A stretch of DNA of 64,000 nt from SABI01 sp963663665. GTDB lineage: Bacteria; Spirochaetota; Spirochaetia; Sphaerochaetales; Sphaerochaetaceae. The stretch's first letter is position 1. Every line of letters starts with the position of its first letter. Shown piece after piece: positions 16,806 to 24,410 of this stretch. The translations under genes and the position numbers were made by a program. The notes under the pieces were generated by a model. That model saw nothing but the letters and a program-made list of their open reading frames with translations, made no database searches and was not told where the DNA came from. The DNA lies in assembly GCA_963663665.2 (NCBI GenBank), contig CAXXKP010000006.1:310001-374000 (forward strand). Direction: 5' to 3'.

Positions 16806-16815
16806 ATCTCACTCC

Positions 16816-17775
16816 TTATCCCAATTTGACTCTTGGGTCGAGCAACGCTGTGAGAATATCAACAACTAAGCTTGCAATAAGAACAGCAAACACAAAGAAG
16901 AGGGCAATCATCATCACAAGAGGATAATTCTGTCCCCTTACCGCACTTAAAAACTCATTCCCTAGACCAGGCCATTGAAATATTTGCTCTATAACCACAG
17001 ATCCACCAATTAACATCGGAAGTCTAAACCCAATTAAAACAACTATTGGAGTAAGAGCGACACGAAATCCATGCATAAGATTGACTCTCCATTCAGGGAG
17101 CCCTTTGCTACGAGCGGTTTTCATATAATCTTTCTCAATCGTATCGAGCATACTACTTCGAGCATAACGCATCACTCCAGCCGTCATAGCAATGCCTAGG
17201 ACAACAGAAGGAAGAATTAAATTAGGAAGCCTATCTAAGAATGTAACATCATCAGGACTGATTCTACCTCCAATAGGAAACCATTTAAGATGTATTGAAA
17301 AAATTACTAAACTCACAAGACCAAAAAAGAATTCAGGGATTGAGACCCCAATCATTCCTGTAATTGTTAACAACGAGTCGGTTGTTCTTCCTTTCTTTAG
17401 CGCACTTAACAACCCTAAGACAGAACCAAAAATTGTCGATATGATAAGAGCGGCAAACGACAATTCTAAAGTAGCTGGAAGGCGGTCAAGAACAATAGTT
17501 CTTATTGGAACCCCGCTGGTAAGACTGTATCCAAAGTTTCCTGATATGATTCCAATGAACCACCTACCGTATCTGACAAAGAAGGGGTCATTAAGACCGA
17601 GAGAATCTCTTAATGCTTCAAGCTGTGTGGTATCCATATTTGCAAGAGCTTCTGGGCCAACCATAAAAGATACGGCATCTCCTGGAGTAAGTTCGAGACC
17701 TAAGAATATTAAAAAAGTAATGATTACTATCATAGGAATGAAGGTTAGTAATCTTCTGACCACGTAATGGATCAT
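16816..17775 (-). CDS. peptide-family ABC transporter permease (DppB/OppB type)
   Basis: A 319-residue permease with the typical N-terminus YVVRRLLTFIPMIV, LGLNDPFFVRYGRWF, and an EAA loop (MKTARSKGLPEWRVNLMHGFRVALTPIV). The ending is VVDILTALLDPRVKLG. I set the start at ATG 17775, preceded by AAAGGA at 7 nt, which gives the usual N-terminus; an upstream extension to 17832 would run into the intergenic hairpin. It pairs with the DppC-type permease. Confidence 0.92.
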   Translation of the reverse strand: MIHYVVRRLLTFIPMIVIITFLIFLGLELTPGDAVSFMVGPEALANMDTTQLEALRDSLGLNDPFFVRYGRWFIGIISGNFGYSLTSGVPIRTIVLDRLPATLELSFAALIISTIFGSVLGLLSALKKGRTTDSLLTITGMIGVSIPEFFFGLVSLVIFSIHLKWFPIGGRISPDDVTFLDRLPNLILPSVVLGIAMTAGVMRYARSSMLDTIEKDYMKTARSKGLPEWRVNLMHGFRVALTPIVVLIGFRLPMLIGGSVVIEQIFQWPGLGNEFLSAVRGQNYPLVMMIALFFVFAVLIASLVVDILTALLDPRVKLG

Positions 17776-17810
17776 AATTGTATCCTTTAAAGAAATTATA
17801 AAATATTTAG

Positions 17811-17840
17811 AACTGCCGGTAGTATATCCCACCGGCAGTT
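17811..17840 (-). other. intercistronic hairpin between binding protein and permease genes
   Basis: Perfect 10-bp stem AACTGCCGGT / ACCGGCAGTT with a 10-nt loop, 13 nt after the binding-protein stop and 36 nt before the permease start. No strong T tract follows, so it probably limits 3' decay or readthrough and keeps the binding protein more abundant than the permeases, as in many ABC operons. Confidence 0.6.
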
Positions 17841-17852
17841 ATCAAAAAACGA

Positions 17853-19490
17853 TTATGGCTTAGGGAATTTATTCACATAGAAGAGTCTTGTGTATCGAAT
17901 ATCGACAGGGGTAACAGTCAGACCATCCATCTTCTCAATTGCGATAACATCTTCAACACTCTTTGTATAAGCATAATCAAGTTGACCTGCAGCTGAGTTT
18001 TTCACTAAGTTAGGATCAGATTCACCACTAGGATACATTTGAATAATATCAATCTTTGCTTTTCCACCATGATATGCAGCATAAGGGACAAAGGTTGCAT
18101 AGTTATTCATTGATATCTCACTCACTTTATATGGACCTGAGCCCACAGGAGATTGCCAGTACGAGGCTTGTTGGAATTTTAGAGGATCAACATCATTGAA
18201 GTATTTTTGTGGTAAAGGTGGGAATTGAGAGAATACGAGAAGAGCATTTGAATCTGCTTTATTGAAAGTAAATGTTATTGTCTTTCCATTGATACCAATA
18301 CCACTGATACCATTAGCACTCCCATCTTTATAGGCATCGTAACCAACAAGCTGTTTCAACATTGAAGCAAAGACAGCATTCACTGCAGGAACTTTTGTTG
18401 CAAATTCATATGTCCATTTTATGTCACTTGCTGTAATTGGTGATCCATCATGCCAAGTAATTCCATCTCGAAGAGTGAAACTAATCACTTTACCATCTGC
18501 ACTTACTTTATAAGAAGATGCAAGTTGTCCTTTAAAGGAAGCAAGACCAGCATCAGCTACAAGAAGTCTGTCAAATAGTACTTTTTGGCTCATGAAAGAA
18601 CCAGGATTTAAGAATGGTGTTTCTACAAAACTCACTGGCCCACCATTGGTTTTTAATACTTTCTTCCCATCGGATTGGGCTTTTATATCCCAATTTACAA
18701 TGTTCCAGTCATAATTGAATTGTTCGTTACCAAACTCAGCACCTGCTCTATCGAGATTATCACTACTCACTACGAATACTTGTTGGTAATAGAGAGGGAT
18801 ATTGAACAGTGATTCATTCTCATATTTTTGAAGAGCGAAAAACGCATTTTTCTGAGCCACAGGATCAACAACATGAGTTGCTTCGATTAATGCTTTTAGT
18901 TCGTCATTATCGGGAGTATGTGAATTTGAAGAATACCCTGGCAAGAATCTGTCATAATATTCATTCAAAGAGAGGGCTGCTATTCCAGCGTAAGCTAAAT
19001 CCCAATTGATTGCAGAAGGTCCGTTTAGTGTATCTGTAGGTGGAACCCAAAGCTGAGCAGCAAGATCTCCCTCTAGTTTTCTAAATGTACTTTGGACACC
19101 TACATCAGCCAAATAAGCTTGTACAGCAGTCATTAAATCAACAGTCATCTGGTCGCCATAATAATAAACGATATCGAGAACATAGTTTTTATCCCAAGCG
19201 GCTTCTTTTAACAAGCTCTTGGCTTTTGTTGGATTATACGAATACTTCTCAAGACCAGGAACCTTCCATGCTCCATTTGGTGTTAAACTATTTGCTACAA
19301 CAGCTTTTGAGCTTAATAGACTCGAAGCGATAGCATCCATATCGATAGCATAGGCAAATGCTTGGCGCACTCTCACATCAGCAAGCGGACTCCCTCCTAC
19401 ACTAACCGAGTTTCCTTCCTGAGCTCCTTGAGCTGTCACTACTGAAAGAGTTACGACCAAGATCAGCAACAGAACTAAAAACTTTTTCAT
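17853..19490 (-). CDS. circularly permuted SBP_bac_5 substrate-binding protein (proposed sialic acid binding)
   Basis: A 545-residue exported protein: signal peptide residues 1-20 (LLLILVVTLSVVTA, then QGAQE), no lipobox Cys. Residues 34-270 match the C-terminal half of DppA/OppA-type proteins. They open PLADVRVRQAFAYAIDMDAI, continue with YSYNPTKAKSLLKEAAW, and end with IPLYYQQVFVV and FNYDWNIVNWDIK. After a linker, residues about 285-545 match the N-terminal half: LASSYKVSADGKVISFTLRD, GITWHDGSPITASDIKWT, SPVGSGPYKVSEI, and finally LFYVNKFPKP, which is where the canonical protein continues into PLADVRVRQ. All parts are present once, in permuted order. Strong SD (AAGGAGG). First gene of the nan operon. 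Confidence 0.85.
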   Translation of the reverse strand: MKKFLVLLLILVVTLSVVTAQGAQEGNSVSVGGSPLADVRVRQAFAYAIDMDAIASSLLSSKAVVANSLTPNGAWKVPGLEKYSYNPTKAKSLLKEAAWDKNYVLDIVYYYGDQMTVDLMTAVQAYLADVGVQSTFRKLEGDLAAQLWVPPTDTLNGPSAINWDLAYAGIAALSLNEYYDRFLPGYSSNSHTPDNDELKALIEATHVVDPVAQKNAFFALQKYENESLFNIPLYYQQVFVVSSDNLDRAGAEFGNEQFNYDWNIVNWDIKAQSDGKKVLKTNGGPVSFVETPFLNPGSFMSQKVLFDRLLVADAGLASFKGQLASSYKVSADGKVISFTLRDGITWHDGSPITASDIKWTYEFATKVPAVNAVFASMLKQLVGYDAYKDGSANGISGIGINGKTITFTFNKADSNALLVFSQFPPLPQKYFNDVDPLKFQQASYWQSPVGSGPYKVSEISMNNYATFVPYAAYHGGKAKIDIIQMYPSGESDPNLVKNSAAGQLDYAYTKSVEDVIAIEKMDGLTVTPVDIRYTRLFYVNKFPKP

Positions 19491-19552
19491 ATTTTTCCTC
19501 CTTGTATCTATGATATTTCATAGACGTATAAACAAAAATGCACAGTAATAAA

Positions 19553-19570
19553 AACAGATTTATATCTGTT
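19553..19570. promoter_or_regulatory. 18-bp palindrome downstream of the nan -10 region
   Basis: AACAGAT TTAT ATCTGTT, perfectly symmetric, just beyond the -10 of the minus-strand promoter. It could be a second operator or a 5'-leader hairpin of the nan transcript. Confidence 0.4.
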
Positions 19571-19575
19571 CTTGT

Positions 19576-19604
19576 ATACTAGTTTAGGAAATAGGATTTG
19601 TCAA
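19576..19604 (-). promoter_or_regulatory. promoter of the nan/ABC transporter operon with overlapping TATACTA motif
   Basis: On the minus strand TTGACA (19604-19599), 17 nt, TAGTAT (19581-19576). The -10 hexamer is embedded in CTTGTATACTAG (plus strand 19571-19582). The core TATACTA (19575-19581) recurs at 19702-19708 and 19721-19727 in the GntR gene's own promoter, which fits repression by that regulator. Confidence 0.6.
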
Positions 19605-19698
19605 ACATTTTTTTATACTTTTTTTCTTCTTATATTATATATATTTAATATTTTTATAATTATATATATTTCTAAATCAAATATTTAAATTATTTTTC

Positions 19699-19727
19699 TT
19701 GTATACTAATACTTTTCTGTTATACTA
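19699..19727 (+). promoter_or_regulatory. promoter of the GntR gene with two TATACTA motifs
   Basis: TTGTAT (19699-19704), 16 nt, TATACT (19721-19726). Both hexamers lie in copies of the TATACTA motif (19702-19708 and 19721-19727; 19 bp apart), suggesting autoregulation. Confidence 0.5.
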
Positions 19728-19757
19728 GACCATAGAGTAAATACAAGGACAAAATTC

Positions 19758-20393
19758 ATGGAAGAAATCCAAAAAAACCTTAGTGTAGATGAAATACATT
19801 CTATTTTAAGGAAGCGAATCCTCACTGAACAATACATACCAGGAGAAAAGCTTTCTGAGACAGCTCTAGCGAAAGAGTTTTTTTGTTCAAGAACTCCTGT
19901 TAGAGAAAGTATCAAACGGCTTCAGAGAGATGGGTTGATTATTGTTCAACCAAAAAGTGGTTCCTATGTAAAAGAATGTGGAGATAAGGATCATAAAGAA
20001 CTCCTTGAGATTCGTAGTTATATTGAAGCTCTATGTGTAAGGTTGATTATTGAAGAGAATAAAGACATCACACCACTTTATAATTTATATGAAAAGATGG
20101 ATACACTCCTACATGAAGATCCTATAGACTTTATTTCATACGGAGAGGCTCACTATCTTTTTCATCATACCATCGTGTCGTTATCTGGAAATGAATTAGC
20201 TTTAGATATGTTTGAGCGACTAAATTTACGATCTTCTATGCTATTTTATCATTCTATGAATACTAAAATGTCATCCACGACACAAAATGAGCATGCAAAA
20301 ATATTACATCTATTAAATATTAAAAGTAATTCATGTGAATCTTTCATTATCTCACATTTATGGAAGAATAGAAAAAAATATAGACCAAGATAA
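19758..20393 (+). CDS. GntR-family (FCD) transcriptional regulator, probable nan regulator
   Basis: A 211-residue regulator. The N-terminal winged helix spans residues 1-75 (ILRKRILTEQYIPGEKLSETALAKEF, RTPVRESIKRLQRDGLIIVQPKSGSYV). An FCD-type all-helical effector domain follows, with the helix EIRSYIEALCVRLI and the metal/ligand histidines expected in FCD (HYLFHHTIVSLSGN). AAGGAC precedes the ATG by 8 nt. It is divergent from the nan operon over a 267-bp region with repeated TATACTA motifs, so it most likely senses sialic acid or a derivative and represses both units. It ends 2 nt from the convergent flavoprotein gene. Confidence 0.87.
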   Translation: MEEIQKNLSVDEIHSILRKRILTEQYIPGEKLSETALAKEFFCSRTPVRESIKRLQRDGLIIVQPKSGSYVKECGDKDHKELLEIRSYIEALCVRLIIEENKDITPLYNLYEKMDTLLHEDPIDFISYGEAHYLFHHTIVSLSGNELALDMFERLNLRSSMLFYHSMNTKMSSTTQNEHAKILHLLNIKSNSCESFIISHLWKNRKKYRPR

Positions 20394-20395
20394 TA

Positions 20396-22057
20396 TTAAT
20401 TCATAGTAGAGAGAATCTTGCCATTTACTTCCTTGATGAACACTTTTTTCGTATCAAGGCTTCGATTTATGCTAGGGAAATCACTTCGATAATGAGGACC
20501 ACGACTTTCTTCTCTTTCTAATAATGCTTTAAGCAGTGCTTCACTCGTTCTCAATGCATGAAAGGTTTTCATTGCAGCTTTTATATTTTCTCTATTTGAG
20601 ATGGCATTCCATGGTGAGTACAAACCTCTCATTTTTTCTATCCATGATAAAGATGTTAAAATATTTTCCCTATTTCTATACACATTTCCCGAGAAAAATA
20701 GCTTTTCTCGTAGATGTTCTAATAATGTGATAGAATCTAGAGAGTTTTTTGTGTTCACTCCTGCAAACGATGCAAAATCTTCTTTTATGAGGTTGATATC
20801 ATACTCCTCTCGCTGATTATTATTACAATAAATATTTGCACTATCAGCACTTATCGCACCAAAAACAAGAGCGGCAGAAGTCGCAGCGCCACCATGGCGG
20901 TCTGCCCCATGAACACCACCGGCGACCTCTCCAGCTGCAAATAACCCTCGAATAGAAGTAGTTCCATCTGTCTCAATGGAAATACCCCCATTGTTACAAT
21001 GTGCAAAAGGGAGAAGTGTTATTTTCTCTTTCTCAATATCTACATGATGCTTTTTATAGAGAGTGGGAATCTCTTTTACAAGAGGGTTTGTATCCTCAAT
21101 GAGTCCTTTTTTAAATGTTAAAGTCAATCCAGACGGTTCAGAATTCTCTATATAGTCTTTCATCATGAGCAAATCAAAATACTGGCTTGAGTCTCCACAC
21201 GTGAAAGGTCCATGCATTGCTCTTTCTAATAAACAAGTTTTATATTCTTCATCATTTTCAAAAAATTCTTTTAAAACCGCTCTGCCTTCATGATTAACAA
21301 TGGTATCAACATAGCGGAGAATGATTTCACCAAAAATTAATTTATAGACAGGTTTCAGCATTCCTGGGATAAATTGGATAAATTCGAGGTTCACTAAGGA
21401 TACACCACTATCAAGCGCAAGGGAATGACCTATACCGCACACGTCATCAGTTGTAAGATTGTGTTTGTAAAGAGCACACATTCCACCTGTAGCAAGAATA
21501 ATTGCCTTAGAGGAAATAAAGACCCATTTTTCTTTTTCGTCGAGAGCAATCGCTCCAATCACTTTCTTATCGCGTACTATAATTCTTTGTATTTCACAAT
21601 ACTCAAGGAGAGTAAGGTTTTCCTCAGTAGAAAATATATCTCTTACACTGCTTCGGATAGTATCCCAACCACTCCACCCCTCAAGACGGCGTTCGGTTGT
21701 AGCAAAACAGGCAGCTCGTCCATAAGCACTTTTTGGGTAGATCCCAATCTCAGGAAGCCTCTCTATCTCGTGAGTAATTGAATCAACGAGGATTTTGCAA
21801 TGTTCTTCCCCTGCAACGGTAGCCCCACTAGATAAAAGTTCTTGTAAATAGAGATTTTTATCCCTTTCACTCGATGGAAGCTGCGCTCTAAGACCTCCAG
21901 TGAGAGGATAGAATGATGAGCCAGAACACAATTTCCCCTTTGAAGCAAGAACCACGTTTTTACCGCTTGAAAGTGCATCCTTTGTTGCTCTAATTCCTGC
22001 CAAACCACTACCTGCAATGAGAATATCTGTTTCAATAATTTGAGAAAATTCAATCAT
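20396..22057 (-). CDS. FAD-binding flavoprotein of the fumarate reductase/aspartate oxidase family
   Basis: A 553-residue soluble flavoprotein. The N-terminal FAD fold is IETDILIAGSGLAGIRA; a FAD-contact GGLRA segment and IILATGG follow. The capping domain contains NLEFIQFIPG, and the C-terminal FAD part is GLFAAGEVAGGVHGADRHGGAATSAALVFG, followed by a short helical domain. This is the SdhA/FrdA/NadB layout, but no iron-sulfur or membrane subunit is adjacent and NadB partners are absent. ATG 22057 gives the best N-terminus. A TTG at 22069 overlaps the galM stop region and sits closer to GAGGG, so the start is uncertain. The substrate is unknown; it may be an oxidoreductase tied to the neighbouring sugar genes. 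Confidence 0.8.
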   Translation of the reverse strand: MIEFSQIIETDILIAGSGLAGIRATKDALSSGKNVVLASKGKLCSGSSFYPLTGGLRAQLPSSERDKNLYLQELLSSGATVAGEEHCKILVDSITHEIERLPEIGIYPKSAYGRAACFATTERRLEGWSGWDTIRSSVRDIFSTEENLTLLEYCEIQRIIVRDKKVIGAIALDEKEKWVFISSKAIILATGGMCALYKHNLTTDDVCGIGHSLALDSGVSLVNLEFIQFIPGMLKPVYKLIFGEIILRYVDTIVNHEGRAVLKEFFENDEEYKTCLLERAMHGPFTCGDSSQYFDLLMMKDYIENSEPSGLTLTFKKGLIEDTNPLVKEIPTLYKKHHVDIEKEKITLLPFAHCNNGGISIETDGTTSIRGLFAAGEVAGGVHGADRHGGAATSAALVFGAISADSANIYCNNNQREEYDINLIKEDFASFAGVNTKNSLDSITLLEHLREKLFFSGNVYRNRENILTSLSWIEKMRGLYSPWNAISNRENIKAAMKTFHALRTSEALLKALLEREESRGPHYRSDFPSINRSLDTKKVFIKEVNGKILSTMN

Positions 22058-22069
22058 AAGAAAATTCAA

Positions 22070-23101
22070 TTAACCCTCTACTGAAAATGAGTAGATAGTT
22101 GTATGTTCGAATCCGTTATTCTCATCATAGATAGTAGATGGGAAGTTTGGATGGTTGACTGCATCTGGATAATGTTGCGTCTCTAAACAAAAACCTGCAT
22201 ATTTTTCATACATGAAGCCTTTAGGACTTTTAATAGATCCATCTAAAAAGTTTCCACTATAGAACTGAACAGCTTCCAGTGTAGTATAAACTCGCATGAC
22301 TCTTCCACTTGTTATCTCTTTTACCACAGCAATGGGAGTTGTAATATCACCACTCTCTTTGACTATCATGCAGTGGTCATATCCCCCAATTTTATCAATG
22401 TCTTGCCTAATTTCCTTACTAGTTGTGAAATCAAAAGCTGTATTGGCAACCGGGGCAATAACCCCTGTAGGAATAAGGCCCTCATCCACAGGAAGGTATC
22501 GGTCACAATTAAGAGTAAGTAGATGATCTAAAATATCTTCTTTACCTTTCAAGTTAAAATATGCATGGTTTGTGAGATTAAGAGGAGTTCTTTTATCTAC
22601 ATGAGCCTTGTATGATATTGAGAGTGAACCTTCACTTGAAAGTGAATATATAACCTCTAGCATCACGCTCCCAGGGAAACCACCATCACCATCCTTACTT
22701 TCAAGGAACAGATGAATCGTAGGGTTTTTAGCACTCTCATCGATCTTTGCTTTAAATATCTGTCTATCAAAGCCATTAAAACCCCCATGGAGTGTATGAG
22801 CCTTTCCATTATTCTTATCTAACAAGTATTCCACACCATCAAGGGAAAAATGAGCATTTCCAATTCTGTTAGCAACTCTACCAATAATAGCACCAAAATA
22901 TGGAGAGCTCTCTTCATACTGAGATAAATTTTCTAATGAGAGAATAACATTATCTATATTTCCAGTTTTATCAGGAACATGTAAAGCTATGAGAATACCT
23001 CCATACGTCGTGATTACGGCAGAGTAAAGCCCTGCTGTCAACGTATATTTATCGGCTTTCTCACCTTTTTCTGTAGTTTCATAAAAATCTTTTGTTATCA
23101 T
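22070..23101 (-). CDS. galM: aldose 1-epimerase (galactose mutarotase)
   Basis: A 343-residue galactose-mutarotase fold protein interconverting alpha and beta anomers of aldoses. Visible motifs are VIGRVANRIGN-like FGAIIGRVANRIGNAHF, KAHTLHGGFNGFD (His), TNHAYFNLKG with the catalytic His, DHCMIVKE and the C-terminal CLETQHYPDAVNHPNFPS with the catalytic Glu. It lies 29 nt after the NDK-like gene and its stop nearly abuts the flavoprotein start, so the three form a minus-strand cluster. Confidence 0.92.
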   Translation of the reverse strand: MITKDFYETTEKGEKADKYTLTAGLYSAVITTYGGILIALHVPDKTGNIDNVILSLENLSQYEESSPYFGAIIGRVANRIGNAHFSLDGVEYLLDKNNGKAHTLHGGFNGFDRQIFKAKIDESAKNPTIHLFLESKDGDGGFPGSVMLEVIYSLSSEGSLSISYKAHVDKRTPLNLTNHAYFNLKGKEDILDHLLTLNCDRYLPVDEGLIPTGVIAPVANTAFDFTTSKEIRQDIDKIGGYDHCMIVKESGDITTPIAVVKEITSGRVMRVYTTLEAVQFYSGNFLDGSIKSPKGFMYEKYAGFCLETQHYPDAVNHPNFPSTIYDENNGFEHTTIYSFSVEG

Positions 23102-23130
23102 AGCTTATTCTCTTCTTCTAATATTTCAAT

Positions 23131-24318
23131 TTAGGAGACTATTAATAGGTAAGACTTCATTATTTCAGCACAAGTGTTATCGTGAATTCTTACTACATTC
23201 ATCTCTCTTTTTGCGCTATCCGAAGAGTCTGATGCGTGAGCTGTATTTACCATAACATTACTTCCAAACTCACGACGAATTGTTCCGCCTGGTGCTTTAA
23301 GCGGGTCAGTTGGCCCTAAAACATCTCGGATCTTCTGGATAGCATTCTCACCTTCATAGATAAGAATCATACACTTCACACTTCCTGGATGATTTAACTC
23401 CTCAAGAGGACAAACAGAAGGTCTAGTACCACTCATAAATTCAACAATCTGTTCAAATTGGTCAACGGCGTACTCAATCCCAACTGACTCGCTCAAGGAC
23501 TTTTCTACGTTTTGTGAAAGCTTCATTTGAAAATGATTCTCTAAATGTTCTTTTGCTTTTCGGGCAAAGATAGGAGCTAATTTCTCTTTTAATGTAGTTT
23601 TAACAGATCCGTAGAAATCTAGAGCCTCTGCAACACTCATTCTATGGACCTTAACACCAACAATTCTCAATCCAGTTCTACTAAACATGTCAATAATTGT
23701 TCCTGGTTTACTTGAAGCGAACTTCCAGTTATCTGGCTTAATGATAACAAGGGATCTCTGAACAAGTTCTGGATGAGGATAGACTACATTCTCTACAATA
23801 TTCTCTTCATCTGGAAGCCATTTAGCAAAGAGTGCAAGATGTGCGTCAGCGGTTGCTTGAAGTCGTGGGGTGAGTACAGCTGGTTCAAAATAGGTGATGT
23901 CATCTGGATCATCATTCGAGATGATAAGATCCGCATAGGTATCTCTGATATTCTCACCAGTTAGAAGTTCAATATTGCGTCTCTCTGGATGCAGCGGTCC
24001 GCAGAGTATACTTAATTTTTCACACGCATTGACCCCTCTGAATACTAATAAAAGGGATCTATGTCTTCTTCCTGAGGAAGGAGCAAGATTCTTTTCTATA
24101 TAAGAAGCAAGCAACTCGTTTGCGACACCAGTATCACCATCATCTAAACTACGTATACTCTGTGCGTAGTCATCTACAAATTGTTGGTCAGGAGCAATCA
24201 TTTGTGCTCCAACAAGTTCAACATCTGACCTAGACAATAGACGTGCTAAAACCCCACCTGTTCTACTTTTTGCAATGGTATAGGGGGTTACCAAGACGTA
24301 AGAAAGAGAATGTTCCAT
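23131..24318 (-). CDS. two-domain nucleoside-diphosphate kinase-like protein
   Basis: A 395-residue protein of two NDK-like domains. The first (1-170) keeps the fold outline (SYVLVTPYTIAKSRTGGVLARLL, then TGENIRDTYADLI and YFEPAVLTPRLQATADAHLALFAKW) but has no NxxHGSDS catalytic motif and is probably inactive. The second (about 180-395) has RSLVIIKPDNW, GPTDPLKAPGGTIRREFG and the catalytic-His motif NTAHASDS, plus an insertion of about 70 residues relative to classical NDK. The start is set at ATG 24318, because AAGGAG lies 9 nt upstream. It is a paralogue of the truncated gene at the left window edge. Confidence 0.8.
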   Translation of the reverse strand: MEHSLSYVLVTPYTIAKSRTGGVLARLLSRSDVELVGAQMIAPDQQFVDDYAQSIRSLDDGDTGVANELLASYIEKNLAPSSGRRHRSLLLVFRGVNACEKLSILCGPLHPERRNIELLTGENIRDTYADLIISNDDPDDITYFEPAVLTPRLQATADAHLALFAKWLPDEENIVENVVYPHPELVQRSLVIIKPDNWKFASSKPGTIIDMFSRTGLRIVGVKVHRMSVAEALDFYGSVKTTLKEKLAPIFARKAKEHLENHFQMKLSQNVEKSLSESVGIEYAVDQFEQIVEFMSGTRPSVCPLEELNHPGSVKCMILIYEGENAIQKIRDVLGPTDPLKAPGGTIRREFGSNVMVNTAHASDSSDSAKREMNVVRIHDNTCAEIMKSYLLIVS

Positions 24319-24410
24319 AATAACGAGCTCCTTAGCTATGTGAAAATACCTTGTCCCCACTATACCGACTGAACACCAAAATGTCTATCAAAGAATTTCT
24401 CATGATTGCC

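Noticed and set aside
17192..17767. 191-codon plus-strand frame
   Set aside because: It lies wholly inside the DppB-type permease gene on the opposite strand and its translation has no domain features; it mirrors the permease codons.
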